DNA of 64,000 bases, taken from NCBI GenBank assembly GCA_021815405.1, contig JAKAGV010000003.1, positions 62,001 through 126,000 of the forward strand. Reading direction: 5' to 3'. The DNA is from Bacteroidota bacterium (GTDB lineage: Bacteria; Bacteroidota; Ignavibacteria; Ignavibacteriales; Ignavibacteriaceae). The notes beneath the pieces are model-generated. The model saw nothing but the letters and a program-made list of their open reading frames with translations. It was not told the DNA's origin and made no database searches. The position numbers and the translations under genes were made by a program. This document shows, piece by piece, positions 27,744 to 34,865 of the stretch; within the stretch, counting starts at the first letter, position 1; each line of letters begins with the position of its first letter.

Positions 27744-28331
27744 ATGCACATTTTATTTGCTAAATTCAGGGTGAAAATTAACACGCTGCAAGTTATTTTT
27801 CCTTTACTGATATTTCTTCCTGCATTTTCTCTTGCTCAGGTAAGTTCAGTAAAACAGCTAAAGGATGAAATTAGAAACCTTAATCTTCTTCAAACAAGTA
27901 CAAAGCCTAATGATCCCTGGACAATTGATAACATAATAACAACTGGAGAGCTTTCGAACGAACTATCAAATTCAAAAAACCAAAAACCTATAGTCCTGCA
28001 AGTCGGATTTGATTTTCTCTATAATCAGGAACACATTCCGGGCGCTATATATGCTGGTCCGGCTTCTAAAGATTTTGGAGTAATTGCGCTAAAAAAGGCG
28101 GTAAAAAATTTAGATAAAGATACCAAAATAGTCATTTACTGCGGATGCTGCCCCTGGGGACACTGTCCAAATATTCGCCCCGCTTATAAAGAATTGAAAG
28201 GTCTGGGATATACTAATGTAAAAGTTCTCTATCTTCCCGATTCTTTTGCGAAAGATTGGAAAGGAATGGGATACGAAGTAGAAGGCAGCGCCACTTCATC
28301 TCATACTCGTGATCCTAAAGTAAAAAAATAG
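27744..28331 (+). CDS. Secreted rhodanese-like protein with multi-cysteine active-site loop
   Basis: The 195-aa protein has a signal peptide ending near residue 31 (FSLAQ) and a rhodanese domain. The active-site segment reads VIYCGCCPWGHCPNIRPAY, with Cys133, Cys135, Cys136 and Cys141, more cysteines than the usual single catalytic one. Rhodaneses carry persulfide sulfur; a periplasmic copy may handle sulfur or redox chemistry. I start at ATG 27744 with AGGAA 6 nt upstream; a TTG three bases earlier is possible. It is convergent with ppa, separated by a hairpin. Confidence 0.83.
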   Translation: MHILFAKFRVKINTLQVIFPLLIFLPAFSLAQVSSVKQLKDEIRNLNLLQTSTKPNDPWTIDNIITTGELSNELSNSKNQKPIVLQVGFDFLYNQEHIPGAIYAGPASKDFGVIALKKAVKNLDKDTKIVIYCGCCPWGHCPNIRPAYKELKGLGYTNVKVLYLPDSFAKDWKGMGYEVEGSATSSHTRDPKVKK

Positions 28332-28423
28332 GGAATGTATAATTAACTGAAAGAATGAAAGATAAAAGAAGATTATTTATCAACCCAATATTAAAAAGCT
28401 TTACTCATAATGCTTTTCTATTG

Positions 28424-28451
28424 TGCCCCTCGGCTGAAGCCGAGGGCAATA
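28424..28451. terminator. Palindromic GC-rich hairpin between convergent genes (REP-like)
   Basis: CCCTCGGC-TGAA-GCCGAGGG is a perfect 8-bp stem with a tetraloop, extended by GTG/CAAT-like flanks. It sits between rhodanese (+) and ppa (-) and is much more GC-rich than its surroundings. It may act as a bidirectional terminator or belong to a dispersed palindrome family; the element at 40480 has a similar GCTGAAG centre. Confidence 0.6.
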
Positions 28452-28492
28452 AATAAATAATCGAGGGAAAGGAAACTTAATCCTATAATTCT

Positions 28493-29032
28493 TTAATAGG
28501 TGAACTCAGTTTTAGCGTAAAGTTCAATACTTTCTTCAATTATTTTGTAAGCTTGTTCTTTACCCATAAAACCGTCTACTATTACTTTTTTGTTCTCAAG
28601 CTTTTTGTAGTCTTCAAAGAACCTTCTCAGTTCTACAACGGTGTGCGGAGGAAGTTCTTCTATGTTGTTAATATAATTTACTGACATGTCATTCTTTGCA
28701 ACCGCAATAATTTTGTCGTCATATTCTTCCTCATCAAGCATCCGCATCACTCCGATTACTTTTGCTTCAACAATGCACATCGGCTCAACATCAATAGAGC
28801 AGATAACAAGTATATCCAGAGGATCTCCGTCATCGCAGAAAGTTTGCGGAATAAAGCCATAGTTTGCCGGATAGTGAACCGCAGAGAACAGAACCCTATC
28901 CAGTTTTATTAGTCCACTTGCTTTATCCAATTCGTATTTTGCTTTTGAGCCTTTCGGAATCTCAATTATTGCGTTAACAATCGAAGGAACGTCTTCACCA
29001 ATATTTACAGAGTGCCATGGGCTAGTTAGCAT
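28493..29032 (-). CDS. ppa: Inorganic pyrophosphatase, family I (soluble)
   Basis: The 179-aa enzyme hydrolyses pyrophosphate and pulls biosynthetic reactions forward. The family I signature is present: [39 protein letters not shown] with the metal-binding Asp residues (D-G-D-P-L-D), and later the [14 protein letters not shown] and [14 protein letters not shown] segments. It follows the 47-aa membrane protein gene, 34 nt downstream on the same strand, so it could be the last gene of the TonB-linked unit. The window also carries a membrane-bound pyrophosphatase at 51240, so PPi has two routes. Confidence 0.95.
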   Translation of the reverse strand: MLTSPWHSVNIGEDVPSIVNAIIEIPKGSKAKYELDKASGLIKLDRVLFSAVHYPANYGFIPQTFCDDGDPLDILVICSIDVEPMCIVEAKVIGVMRMLDEEEYDDKIIAVAKNDMSVNYINNIEELPPHTVVELRRFFEDYKKLENKKVIVDGFMGKEQAYKIIEESIELYAKTEFTY

Positions 29033-29066
29033 AATCTACATCATCTCTAGTTTTATTAAACATCAA

Positions 29067-29210
29067 TCAATTAAAATGAAACACCAACCCCGTTAAGAAA
29101 TTCGCAATGAAACCTATAAGGACAATACCAGCTATAATTAAAATCGTCCACAATAAAAATTTTATCCACGGAATTGTAATATATTCCCTTAGATTTAAAT
29201 TTTTATTCAT
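29067..29210 (-). CDS. Small membrane protein, 47 aa
   Basis: An ATG-started frame 17 nt after the TPR gene encodes 47 residues: a polar head MNKNLNLREYITIPW followed by a hydrophobic span (about residues 16-43) likely to form one transmembrane helix, ending VFHFN. A weak GGGACC lies upstream of the start. No family is recognised. Position within the exbB-to-ppa series and conserved strand support it being real; it could be a small envelope-complex component. Comparative genomics would be needed for certainty. Confidence 0.6.
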   Translation of the reverse strand: MNKNLNLREYITIPWIKFLLWTILIIAGIVLIGFIANFLTGLVFHFN

Positions 29211-29226
29211 AAGATGGTCCCAGTTC

Positions 29227-30615
29227 TTACTCACCAAGAATCCTTAAGCCTTTTTTTGCATCCGGATTTTTAGGATCGAGCTGTAATACTTTATGATATT
29301 CGCGAATAGCATCTTCTTTATGGTTTGTTAATGCATACGCCTGAGCAAGCCATAAATGATATTGAGAATTACTCGGATCATACTGAAGTGCTTCTTTTAA
29401 TGGCTCAATTGACGGGGCATATTTTTTCTTAATAAGCAGCATAAGAGCTTTTGAGCCGTATGCATCTCCAAGAACAGCTTTGTTTTTATCCGGATCTTTT
29501 GAAGCCAAAGCAATTAATTTATCATAAGTATTTGCAGCAGCATCGGAGGAATCCATATACTGGTAAGTTTTGCCTAACCATTGGAGTGTAGGCATATATT
29601 CCGGTTTTATTTGCTCGGCTTCCAACAAAGAGATACGGGCACCATCATAGTTCTTTATTTGAACCATACAAAGAGCTTTATTTACATGAGCGCTAACTGA
29701 GGTTGAATCTGCTGATAATTTTCTATCATAATAAACTATTGCAGAGTCGTAGTTACCCGAACTGAAATACATATTGGCAACCGTCTCGGCTAAGGTAGAA
29801 ACAAAGGATGTATCTTTGTTAATGGCTTTCTTCAAATAGATTATTGCGAGCGAATCCATCTTCCCGTAATTATATTCTAGACCGATTTGTGCAAACTGCC
29901 TTGCTGTAATTAAAGAATCAGGAATTTGATTTAAATACTTTGACGCCTCATCTAATTTTTTATCGAAGACAAGAGATAATGCATATATACGTTTTAAATC
30001 CATATTATTAGGATTATTTTGTAATCCTTGTTGAGAAACCTGGACTGCATTATCAAAATTATTCATTAAGAAGAAAGAATTAGCTGCGTAAGAAATTGCC
30101 TTTTCGTTTTTAGGGTCAAATTTCAAATATTTATTGAGGTAGTATGCAGCGTTCGGGTACTGCTTTGCATAATAAAGAATTTCTCCAACCATCAAATAAG
30201 CAGGTGCATAATTCGAATCAATTGCAATTGCCTGCAAAAACTTATTCGCTGCATCGGTGTAGCTTTGTTCTTTGTATAAAGTTTCGCCTATTTTATATTT
30301 TAATTTAACATCTGTAGAATCTAATTTTTCAGCATGCTCATAATTGCTTAAAGCAAGTTCAGGTACATTCATTTTAGAATACGCGTCACCAAGGCTTTCG
30401 TAAGAGCGTTTATCGGACGTATCATGGGCAGTAAGGTCAACAAGTATTTTAACAGCAGTATCAGTTGAATCCTGCTTCAATACCTGGTTTGCTATGTTTA
30501 AAGCAGTTTTATAATCGCCTTTTTTAATAGCTTCTGAAGCTGCTTCATAACTGCTTTGGGCTAAACATAAGCCCGTAAATAAAACAACAAGAATGAGTGA
30601 TAATTTTGTTTTCAT
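29227..30615 (-). CDS. Secreted TPR-repeat protein
   Basis: The 462-aa protein has an N-terminal signal peptide (MKTKLSLILVVLFTGLCLAQ) followed by about ten consecutive tetratricopeptide repeats, recognisable by patterns such as APAYLMVGEILYYAKQYPNAA and SQYHLWLAQAYALTNHKEDAI, ending LDPKNPDAKKGLRIL. TPRs mediate protein-protein contact; it is probably periplasmic. It lies 14 nt after the PstS-like lipoprotein gene and is part of a set that in Bacteroidetes/Chlorobi genomes often accompanies ExbBD-TonB. The partner is unknown. Confidence 0.85.
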   Translation of the reverse strand: MKTKLSLILVVLFTGLCLAQSSYEAASEAIKKGDYKTALNIANQVLKQDSTDTAVKILVDLTAHDTSDKRSYESLGDAYSKMNVPELALSNYEHAEKLDSTDVKLKYKIGETLYKEQSYTDAANKFLQAIAIDSNYAPAYLMVGEILYYAKQYPNAAYYLNKYLKFDPKNEKAISYAANSFFLMNNFDNAVQVSQQGLQNNPNNMDLKRIYALSLVFDKKLDEASKYLNQIPDSLITARQFAQIGLEYNYGKMDSLAIIYLKKAINKDTSFVSTLAETVANMYFSSGNYDSAIVYYDRKLSADSTSVSAHVNKALCMVQIKNYDGARISLLEAEQIKPEYMPTLQWLGKTYQYMDSSDAAANTYDKLIALASKDPDKNKAVLGDAYGSKALMLLIKKKYAPSIEPLKEALQYDPSNSQYHLWLAQAYALTNHKEDAIREYHKVLQLDPKNPDAKKGLRILGE

Positions 30616-30629
30616 CTTTCTAATCCGGA

Positions 30630-31505
30630 TTATTGAGATTCGTTTATTTTAACTGGAACAGCCGCCGGAGCCAAGTTTTGACCCAGAGCTATTTTTTGAC
30701 CTTCATAACTTGTTAAGAAAGTCGTAAACCCGGAAGCAGGGCTCATTCCAATTTCATGCAGGAAAATGTACACCGTCTGCTTCAAGGGATAATATTCTTT
30801 TAACACAAATCCCGGATGCGGTGTAAAATAATTTACATTTAATCCGTTATTTGATGTTTGATTGCTTTCATTTTTTAATTGACCGACCTGGACAAAATGG
30901 ATCTTTGAAGAATCCTGAACTTGGTTGAAACTTACAATGCCAAGCACATCATTAAATTTCTCAACCTTACTCACTACATCTGAATCATTCTTAACTATCT
31001 GCGCATTTTTAGGATCCTGACCATTGAGCAATTCTTCTTTAATATAATTATACGTGCTTGTGGAATTGCCGGGAATAATAAAATTATAATTTCCAGATTT
31101 CCCTAAAAGTGCGTCTTTTATTTCATCAACCCTAATGTTGTCCGTCGTATTATTTTTAGAACCAATTATTGCTATTGCGTTATAGCAAAACTTAAATCTT
31201 TTTATGTCTAAATTCAGGCTGTCAATAAAATGGGACTCTCTATCATTGAAATATTGTGTACTTACAACCATCTTAACTTTGCCGTTTAGAAGGTCAAGAA
31301 TACATTGCAGCGGATTAACCTCATTTAATTTTATTTTAGCCTGAACATACAGAGTATCAAATACATCTTTTTCTTTTTTAATTATCGGATATACTGCACG
31401 GTCGACATCAACTACAACTGCGCCTTTTGTAGGCGTTACGTTGCTTTGCTGACATCCGGCAAAAATAAACAAGCATATAATCAGAACGCCGATAATTTTG
31501 TGCAT
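30630..31505 (-). CDS. PstS-like substrate-binding lipoprotein
   Basis: The 291-aa protein has lipobox FAGC (Cys18) and a periplasmic-binding-protein fold of the phosphate-binding type; segments include VVVDVDRAVYPIIKKEKDVF, GNSTSTYNYIKEELLNG (the anion-loop-like region) and the C-terminal ASGFTTFLTSYEGQKIALGQ common in PstS homologues. No PstABC transporter genes are in the window, so a classical ABC role is doubtful. Lying downstream of tonB with a TPR protein suggests a function in the TonB-dependent envelope system. Annotation as phosphate-binding is by similarity of pattern only. Confidence 0.75.
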   Translation of the reverse strand: MHKIIGVLIICLFIFAGCQQSNVTPTKGAVVVDVDRAVYPIIKKEKDVFDTLYVQAKIKLNEVNPLQCILDLLNGKVKMVVSTQYFNDRESHFIDSLNLDIKRFKFCYNAIAIIGSKNNTTDNIRVDEIKDALLGKSGNYNFIIPGNSTSTYNYIKEELLNGQDPKNAQIVKNDSDVVSKVEKFNDVLGIVSFNQVQDSSKIHFVQVGQLKNESNQTSNNGLNVNYFTPHPGFVLKEYYPLKQTVYIFLHEIGMSPASGFTTFLTSYEGQKIALGQNLAPAAVPVKINESQ

Positions 31506-31510
31506 ACTTA

Positions 31511-31708
31511 TTATATTTCTCTTGTCTGATTTTTCTTGAAGAACGTCATTAAAAATCTAAACACTCCATAAAGCACCAGAACGATGCCTACCATTATTCG
31601 GAACTGAATAGGCATACCTTGATTCATAATGAAACCTGCTAAAATTGCAATTCCCAAAAGGACAAACAATATAGAAATGGCATAAGCAAAATATTTCATT
31701 ATGTTCAT
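31511..31708 (-). CDS. Small two-helix membrane protein, 65 aa
   Basis: The 65-aa product has two hydrophobic helices (about 5-28 and 34-55) and a basic C terminus (FFKKNQTREI). Its ATG overlaps the stop of the 30-aa ORF upstream as ATGA, so translation may be coupled; an internal ATG at 31699 is an alternative. It is followed by the PstS-like gene after 5 nt. No known function; its location argues for a TonB/envelope role. Confidence 0.75.
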   Translation of the reverse strand: MNIMKYFAYAISILFVLLGIAILAGFIMNQGMPIQFRIMVGIVLVLYGVFRFLMTFFKKNQTREI

Positions 31709-31797
31709 ATTTTTCGATCCGTTTGAGGGAGAATTCCCATTGAGTATATTAAATTAAATTTGAATAAGGTAACGATAGAAATAATTCCATTTTTCAT
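31705..31797 (-). CDS. Putative 30-aa small ORF with strong ribosome-binding site
   Basis: ATG 31797 is preceded by AAAGGAGA with good spacing and opens 30 codons (MKNGIISIVTLFKFNLIYSM...), ending in a stop that overlaps the next gene's start (ATGA). The hydrophobic middle could be a single short membrane segment. It lies between tonB and the 65-aa protein. It may be a real small protein or a translational leader that couples to the next gene; the strength of the ribosome-binding site is the main evidence. Confidence 0.5.
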   Translation of the reverse strand: MKNGIISIVTLFKFNLIYSMGILPQTDRKI

Positions 31798-31818
31798 CTC
31801 ACGTCTCCTTTAAGAAAT

Positions 31819-31858
31819 TTTACTGCTGCACTTCTTAAAAAAGAAAGTGCAACAGTAA
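31819..31858 (-). other. Hairpin downstream of tonB
   Basis: TTACTGCTGCACTT and AAGTGCAACAGTAA form a stem with one mismatched position and an A/T-rich loop, between tonB and the 30-aa ORF. No T-tract follows in the - direction, so it is more likely an mRNA-stability or processing element than a terminator. Confidence 0.45.
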
Positions 31859-31902
31859 TTGAAACATGATTTTTCATTTAGTTCAAAAGCAATTCAAATG
31901 AA

Positions 31903-32661
31903 TTACTGGTTAAGTTTGAACTTAAATGGTACTACAACCCAAACCATAACCGGTGCTTTATGCTGAATAGCAGGCGTGAATACGAACTTCATGGCTGCTT
32001 CAGTTGCCGGCTGGTTAAACACTTCGGAGTCGCTTTTAATAACGACTGCTTTCAAAGGTTTACCTTCTTTACTAACAAGAATTTTTACGTAAACAGTACC
32101 TTCAACACCAGCTCTTTTAGCAAGCTCTGGGTAAACCGGTACTGCTGAAACAACTACTTGAGGCATTTTTTCTACCGGTACAAATTCATTTATACCAGGA
32201 GTTTCATCCTCTTTCGGAGGTTCAACTTTCAAGTCTTGAGTAATCTTAACATTGCCGCCACTTCCTTCACCAATAGGGGCAGCAATTTTATTCATTTCTT
32301 GCTGCGTAGCAATTGTCTGTTCTTTCGGCGCTTCTGCATCAGGTACCGGAGTAGGAATGCCTACATTCGGTTTGATAGTTGGTGCTTGAACAGCAAGCTG
32401 CTGCGCGACATTTTGATCTAATGAAGGCGGTGGACCTAGTTCGCTGTATTTCAAAATTCTTACTGTAGCAATATTACTTTCATCATCTTTGTTGATAGCT
32501 TGGATGAAAATATATACGCCGATAAGAAGCAAATGAATAAGGACAGCAATTGTTAATCCAATGCCGTAATACTTTTGATAAAGCCTTTTAAGCTCAAAAG
32601 CTCCATATTGTTGATTTTGATCTTGGGCAGGCAAGTTTGCTGCAATTGTGTTATCGTTCAT
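31903..32661 (-). CDS. tonB: TonB energy-transducing protein (first set)
   Basis: The 252-aa protein has a short cytoplasmic head, a transmembrane helix (about 33-55), a proline-rich periplasmic spacer and a C-terminal TonB domain (PVYPELAKRAGVEGTVYVKILV; ATEAAMKFVFTPAIQHKAPVMVWV). It carries proton-motive-force energy from ExbBD to outer-membrane receptors. I start at ATG 32661 (MNDNTIAANLP) because AGGAGG lies just upstream; a longer start would overlap exbD. The exbB, two exbD and tonB genes are each separated by exactly 14 nt. Confidence 0.93.
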   Translation of the reverse strand: MNDNTIAANLPAQDQNQQYGAFELKRLYQKYYGIGLTIAVLIHLLLIGVYIFIQAINKDDESNIATVRILKYSELGPPPSLDQNVAQQLAVQAPTIKPNVGIPTPVPDAEAPKEQTIATQQEMNKIAAPIGEGSGGNVKITQDLKVEPPKEDETPGINEFVPVEKMPQVVVSAVPVYPELAKRAGVEGTVYVKILVSKEGKPLKAVVIKSDSEVFNQPATEAAMKFVFTPAIQHKAPVMVWVVVPFKFKLNQ

Positions 32662-32675
32662 CTTAAATCCTCCTT

Positions 32676-33176
32676 TCAAGACGCTTTCGATAAGAATTTC
32701 TTATCGGTATCTGTTAAAGGTGCAATTGAGAAACGATTCAAATCTGCAAGGTTCAATTTATCAATCACATCAACCATCATATGATATTTTGCTTTGCGAT
32801 CGAACTTAAGCAAAATAACCAGCTTTGAATTTTGGGTGCCTTTTTGTTTGAAAAAGCTTTCCAAACCTGTCATATCGATTGAATGAGGAGCCTTTTCAGT
32901 TCCTTCAGCATAATATATTTTATCGTTTTCGTCAACATACACCGTCATTAAATTTGACTCGGCAATATCAACTTTAGTTTCATTATTTGGAGGCAAGTTG
33001 ATTTCCATAGTCTGTTGTTTTCTCATTACGGTGGTAAGCATGAAGAAAGTCAGCAACAGGAATGCAACGTCAACCATTGGAGTCATATCCAATCGAACGC
33101 CCATTCTTCGCTTAGCATGTTTCTTTTTATGCCTTCCTCTTCCTCCGCTATCACCGCCGAGGTCTACTCCAGCCAT
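32676..33176 (-). CDS. exbD: ExbD/TolR biopolymer transport protein (second of the pair)
   Basis: The 166-aa protein has a charged basic N terminus (GGRGRHKKKHAKRRMG), a single transmembrane helix with the essential Asp in RLDMTPMVDVAFLLLTFFM, and a periplasmic domain. ExbD forms the rotor-like core within an ExbB pentamer that uses the proton gradient. The duplicate differs from the following ExbD in its N terminus and in its linker. Spacing of 14 nt on each side indicates tight co-transcription. Confidence 0.93.
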   Translation of the reverse strand: MAGVDLGGDSGGRGRHKKKHAKRRMGVRLDMTPMVDVAFLLLTFFMLTTVMRKQQTMEINLPPNNETKVDIAESNLMTVYVDENDKIYYAEGTEKAPHSIDMTGLESFFKQKGTQNSKLVILLKFDRKAKYHMMVDVIDKLNLADLNRFSIAPLTDTDKKFLSKAS

Positions 33177-33190
33177 TGTTTAATTCCTCT

Positions 33191-33667
33191 CTATTTACTT
33201 TTAGTATCTGTTATCAGATTAGTTATCATTGCAAATTTTGTTATCATAGTTTTTTGAAGAATATTCATGACATCTTCTACAGCACCATAGTCAGCGTCTA
33301 CATCGCCTTTAACTACAGTTCTAAGTCTCGGATTAGCAATACGAGCTTGAATAAGAAGATCACCAAGATTAGTCAAATTAACTTGAACTTCTCTTTTTAG
33401 TCTTGCTTTCTCGCCGAATAGCCGAGCCATAAGGTTTTGCTGATCGACGCCCATATAAATGTTACCTTGCTTATTGATATAAATTGTCAATATATCAGAG
33501 CTTGGCAGTTTAAAATCCGAGTGAGAAGAAGGTACTTCAATCTTTACCTCCTCGGGCGGGCTGAATTGCGTAGTCAACATGAAAAATGTGAGAAGCAAAA
33601 AAGCAACGTCCACCATTGGAGTCATATCCAATCTGACATTTATTCTTTTCTTTTTAATTCTAGGCAT
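33191..33667 (-). CDS. exbD: ExbD/TolR biopolymer transport protein (first of the pair)
   Basis: This 158-aa ExbD starts MPRIKKKRINVRLDMTPMVD, with the transmembrane Asp conserved in the MVDVAFLLLTF helix, then a periplasmic region (EVKIEVPSSHSDFKLPSSDI). Two ExbDs in tandem after one ExbB are common in this phylogenetic group and suggest heteromeric assembly, possibly with different periplasmic partners. It lies 14 nt downstream of exbB. Confidence 0.93.
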   Translation of the reverse strand: MPRIKKKRINVRLDMTPMVDVAFLLLTFFMLTTQFSPPEEVKIEVPSSHSDFKLPSSDILTIYINKQGNIYMGVDQQNLMARLFGEKARLKREVQVNLTNLGDLLIQARIANPRLRTVVKGDVDADYGAVEDVMNILQKTMITKFAMITNLITDTKSK

Positions 33668-33681
33668 TTCTAAGCCTCACA

Positions 33682-34461
33682 TTATTTCGTTTTAAGAATT
33701 TGAATTACGTTGTAGCTGGCTTCATCAACCGAGTAAGTAAAAGCATCGACTTTATTAACAAAAAAGTTATAGGCGACGATACCCATAATAGCAGTAATTA
33801 ATCCGCCTGCAGTGTTAATAAGAGCTTCTGAAATACCGATAGCGAGCTGTATAGCGTCTGGTGCACCGGCTCTTGCCATAGCTGCGAAAGCTCGGATCAT
33901 ACCGATAACAGTTCCGAGAAGTCCAACCATTGTTGCTATAGAAGCAATAGTAGAGAGAACGATTAAGTTCTTTTCAAGCATAGGTGTTTCTAACATCATA
34001 GCTTCTTCAACAGCTCTCTGAACTTCAGCTAACTGTTTTTCTGCTTCTACTGTTTTGCTTTTCTCTTTTAGTTCTTTATAGCGTGAAAGAGAAGCTTTAA
34101 TAACGTTAGCAACAGAACCTCTCTGTTTATCGCAAAGCTCGATTGCGCCGTCAAATTCACCGTTATCTAATGCAACAATAACATCCTTAAAGAAAGCTGC
34201 AACTGCTCTTTTTCCGCCGGCTTTTTTTAATGAAAAGGCTCTTTCGAAGATTATAGCTACGTCCATTATCGAAAGCATAATTAACAAAACTACCAGCGGA
34301 CCACCGGTATAAATTGTCGCTAATAAATTTCCTGCTAATGGTTGTTCGCGACCTACGCCATCAGCAAAGTTGGCTGGATTTCCAAAGACTTGTGTATAAA
34401 TAGCTAATGCTATTCCAAATGCAACTACCGTAAGGATAGTAATAAACACAGATTGTTTCAT
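33682..34461 (-). CDS. exbB: ExbB/TolQ/MotA-type proton channel protein
   Basis: The 259-aa protein belongs to the MotA/TolQ/ExbB family with three transmembrane segments: an N-terminal helix (about 5-25), a second near residues 47-70 and the conserved C-terminal pair (LIVLSTIASIATMVGLLGTVIGMI; AIGISEALINTAGGLITAIMG). The large cytosolic loop lies between. It is the first gene of the exbB-exbD-exbD-tonB set and its upstream region holds the palindromes and -24/-12-like promoter described separately. Confidence 0.93.
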   Translation of the reverse strand: MKQSVFITILTVVAFGIALAIYTQVFGNPANFADGVGREQPLAGNLLATIYTGGPLVVLLIMLSIMDVAIIFERAFSLKKAGGKRAVAAFFKDVIVALDNGEFDGAIELCDKQRGSVANVIKASLSRYKELKEKSKTVEAEKQLAEVQRAVEEAMMLETPMLEKNLIVLSTIASIATMVGLLGTVIGMIRAFAAMARAGAPDAIQLAIGISEALINTAGGLITAIMGIVAYNFFVNKVDAFTYSVDEASYNVIQILKTK

Positions 34462-34538
34462 GGGTTGTATATCTCCATCTTTTAATTTTATATTAAAAAA
34501 CTATTAATTAGTTAATTTATAATTAACGTTGCAAGAAA

Positions 34539-34554
34539 ATCAAACAACGTGCCG
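34539..34554 (-). promoter_or_regulatory. Candidate sigma-54 promoter of the exbB operon
   Basis: Read on the - strand, CGGCACGTTGTTTGAT matches the sigma-54 consensus TGGCACG-N4-TTGCW at the -24 GG, the CACG and the TTG, with mismatches at the first T and at the -12 C (here A). GG and the -12 dinucleotide keep the required spacing. Predicted transcription start is near 34528, about 67 nt before exbB. Needs experimental confirmation. Confidence 0.5.
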
Positions 34555-34653
34555 CAATATTATTTATTTTTGAGGTTATATAAAAGAGTTTTTTGCTATC
34601 GTTTTGAAAAAAAATGATTTTTTTAGCTTGATTTTGGAGATTTTTTCTCCAAT

Positions 34654-34670
34654 GATTTCAAAATGAAATC
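34654..34670. promoter_or_regulatory. Palindromic operator, copy 1
   Basis: GATTTCAAAATGAAATC is a perfect dyad with 7-bp arms and 3-bp centre. An identical copy lies 53 bp away (34707). Its centre is about 134 bp upstream of the predicted sigma-54 start, a typical enhancer distance. Confidence 0.6.
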
Positions 34671-34706
34671 TAATTTCTTAAATCTTTTATTTTTAACGGG
34701 TAATAG

Positions 34707-34723
34707 GATTTCAAAATGAAATC
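34707..34723. promoter_or_regulatory. Palindromic operator, copy 2
   Basis: The same 17-bp GATTTCAAAATGAAATC as at 34654; centre-to-centre distance is 53 bp, five helical turns, so both copies lie on one face of the DNA. Located between the response-regulator gene and exbB, which suggests binding by the neighbouring NtrC-family protein. Confidence 0.6.
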
Positions 34724-34865
34724 AGTATTTGGTAATTCATTCCGATTTGAAAACAATGAAAGAATAATTTTGAATATTAAATGGAAAATTTATGCTGAAA
34801 TTTATTTTATAATGCTTGGAGCACTAATAAGCATGAACTTCTAATTTATTGTTTGAATTACAGTG

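Noticed and set aside
34634-34652. Stem TTGGAGA/TCTCCAA as terminator of the response regulator
   Set aside because: Seven bp only, and no T-tract on the - strand; it overlaps the operator region instead.
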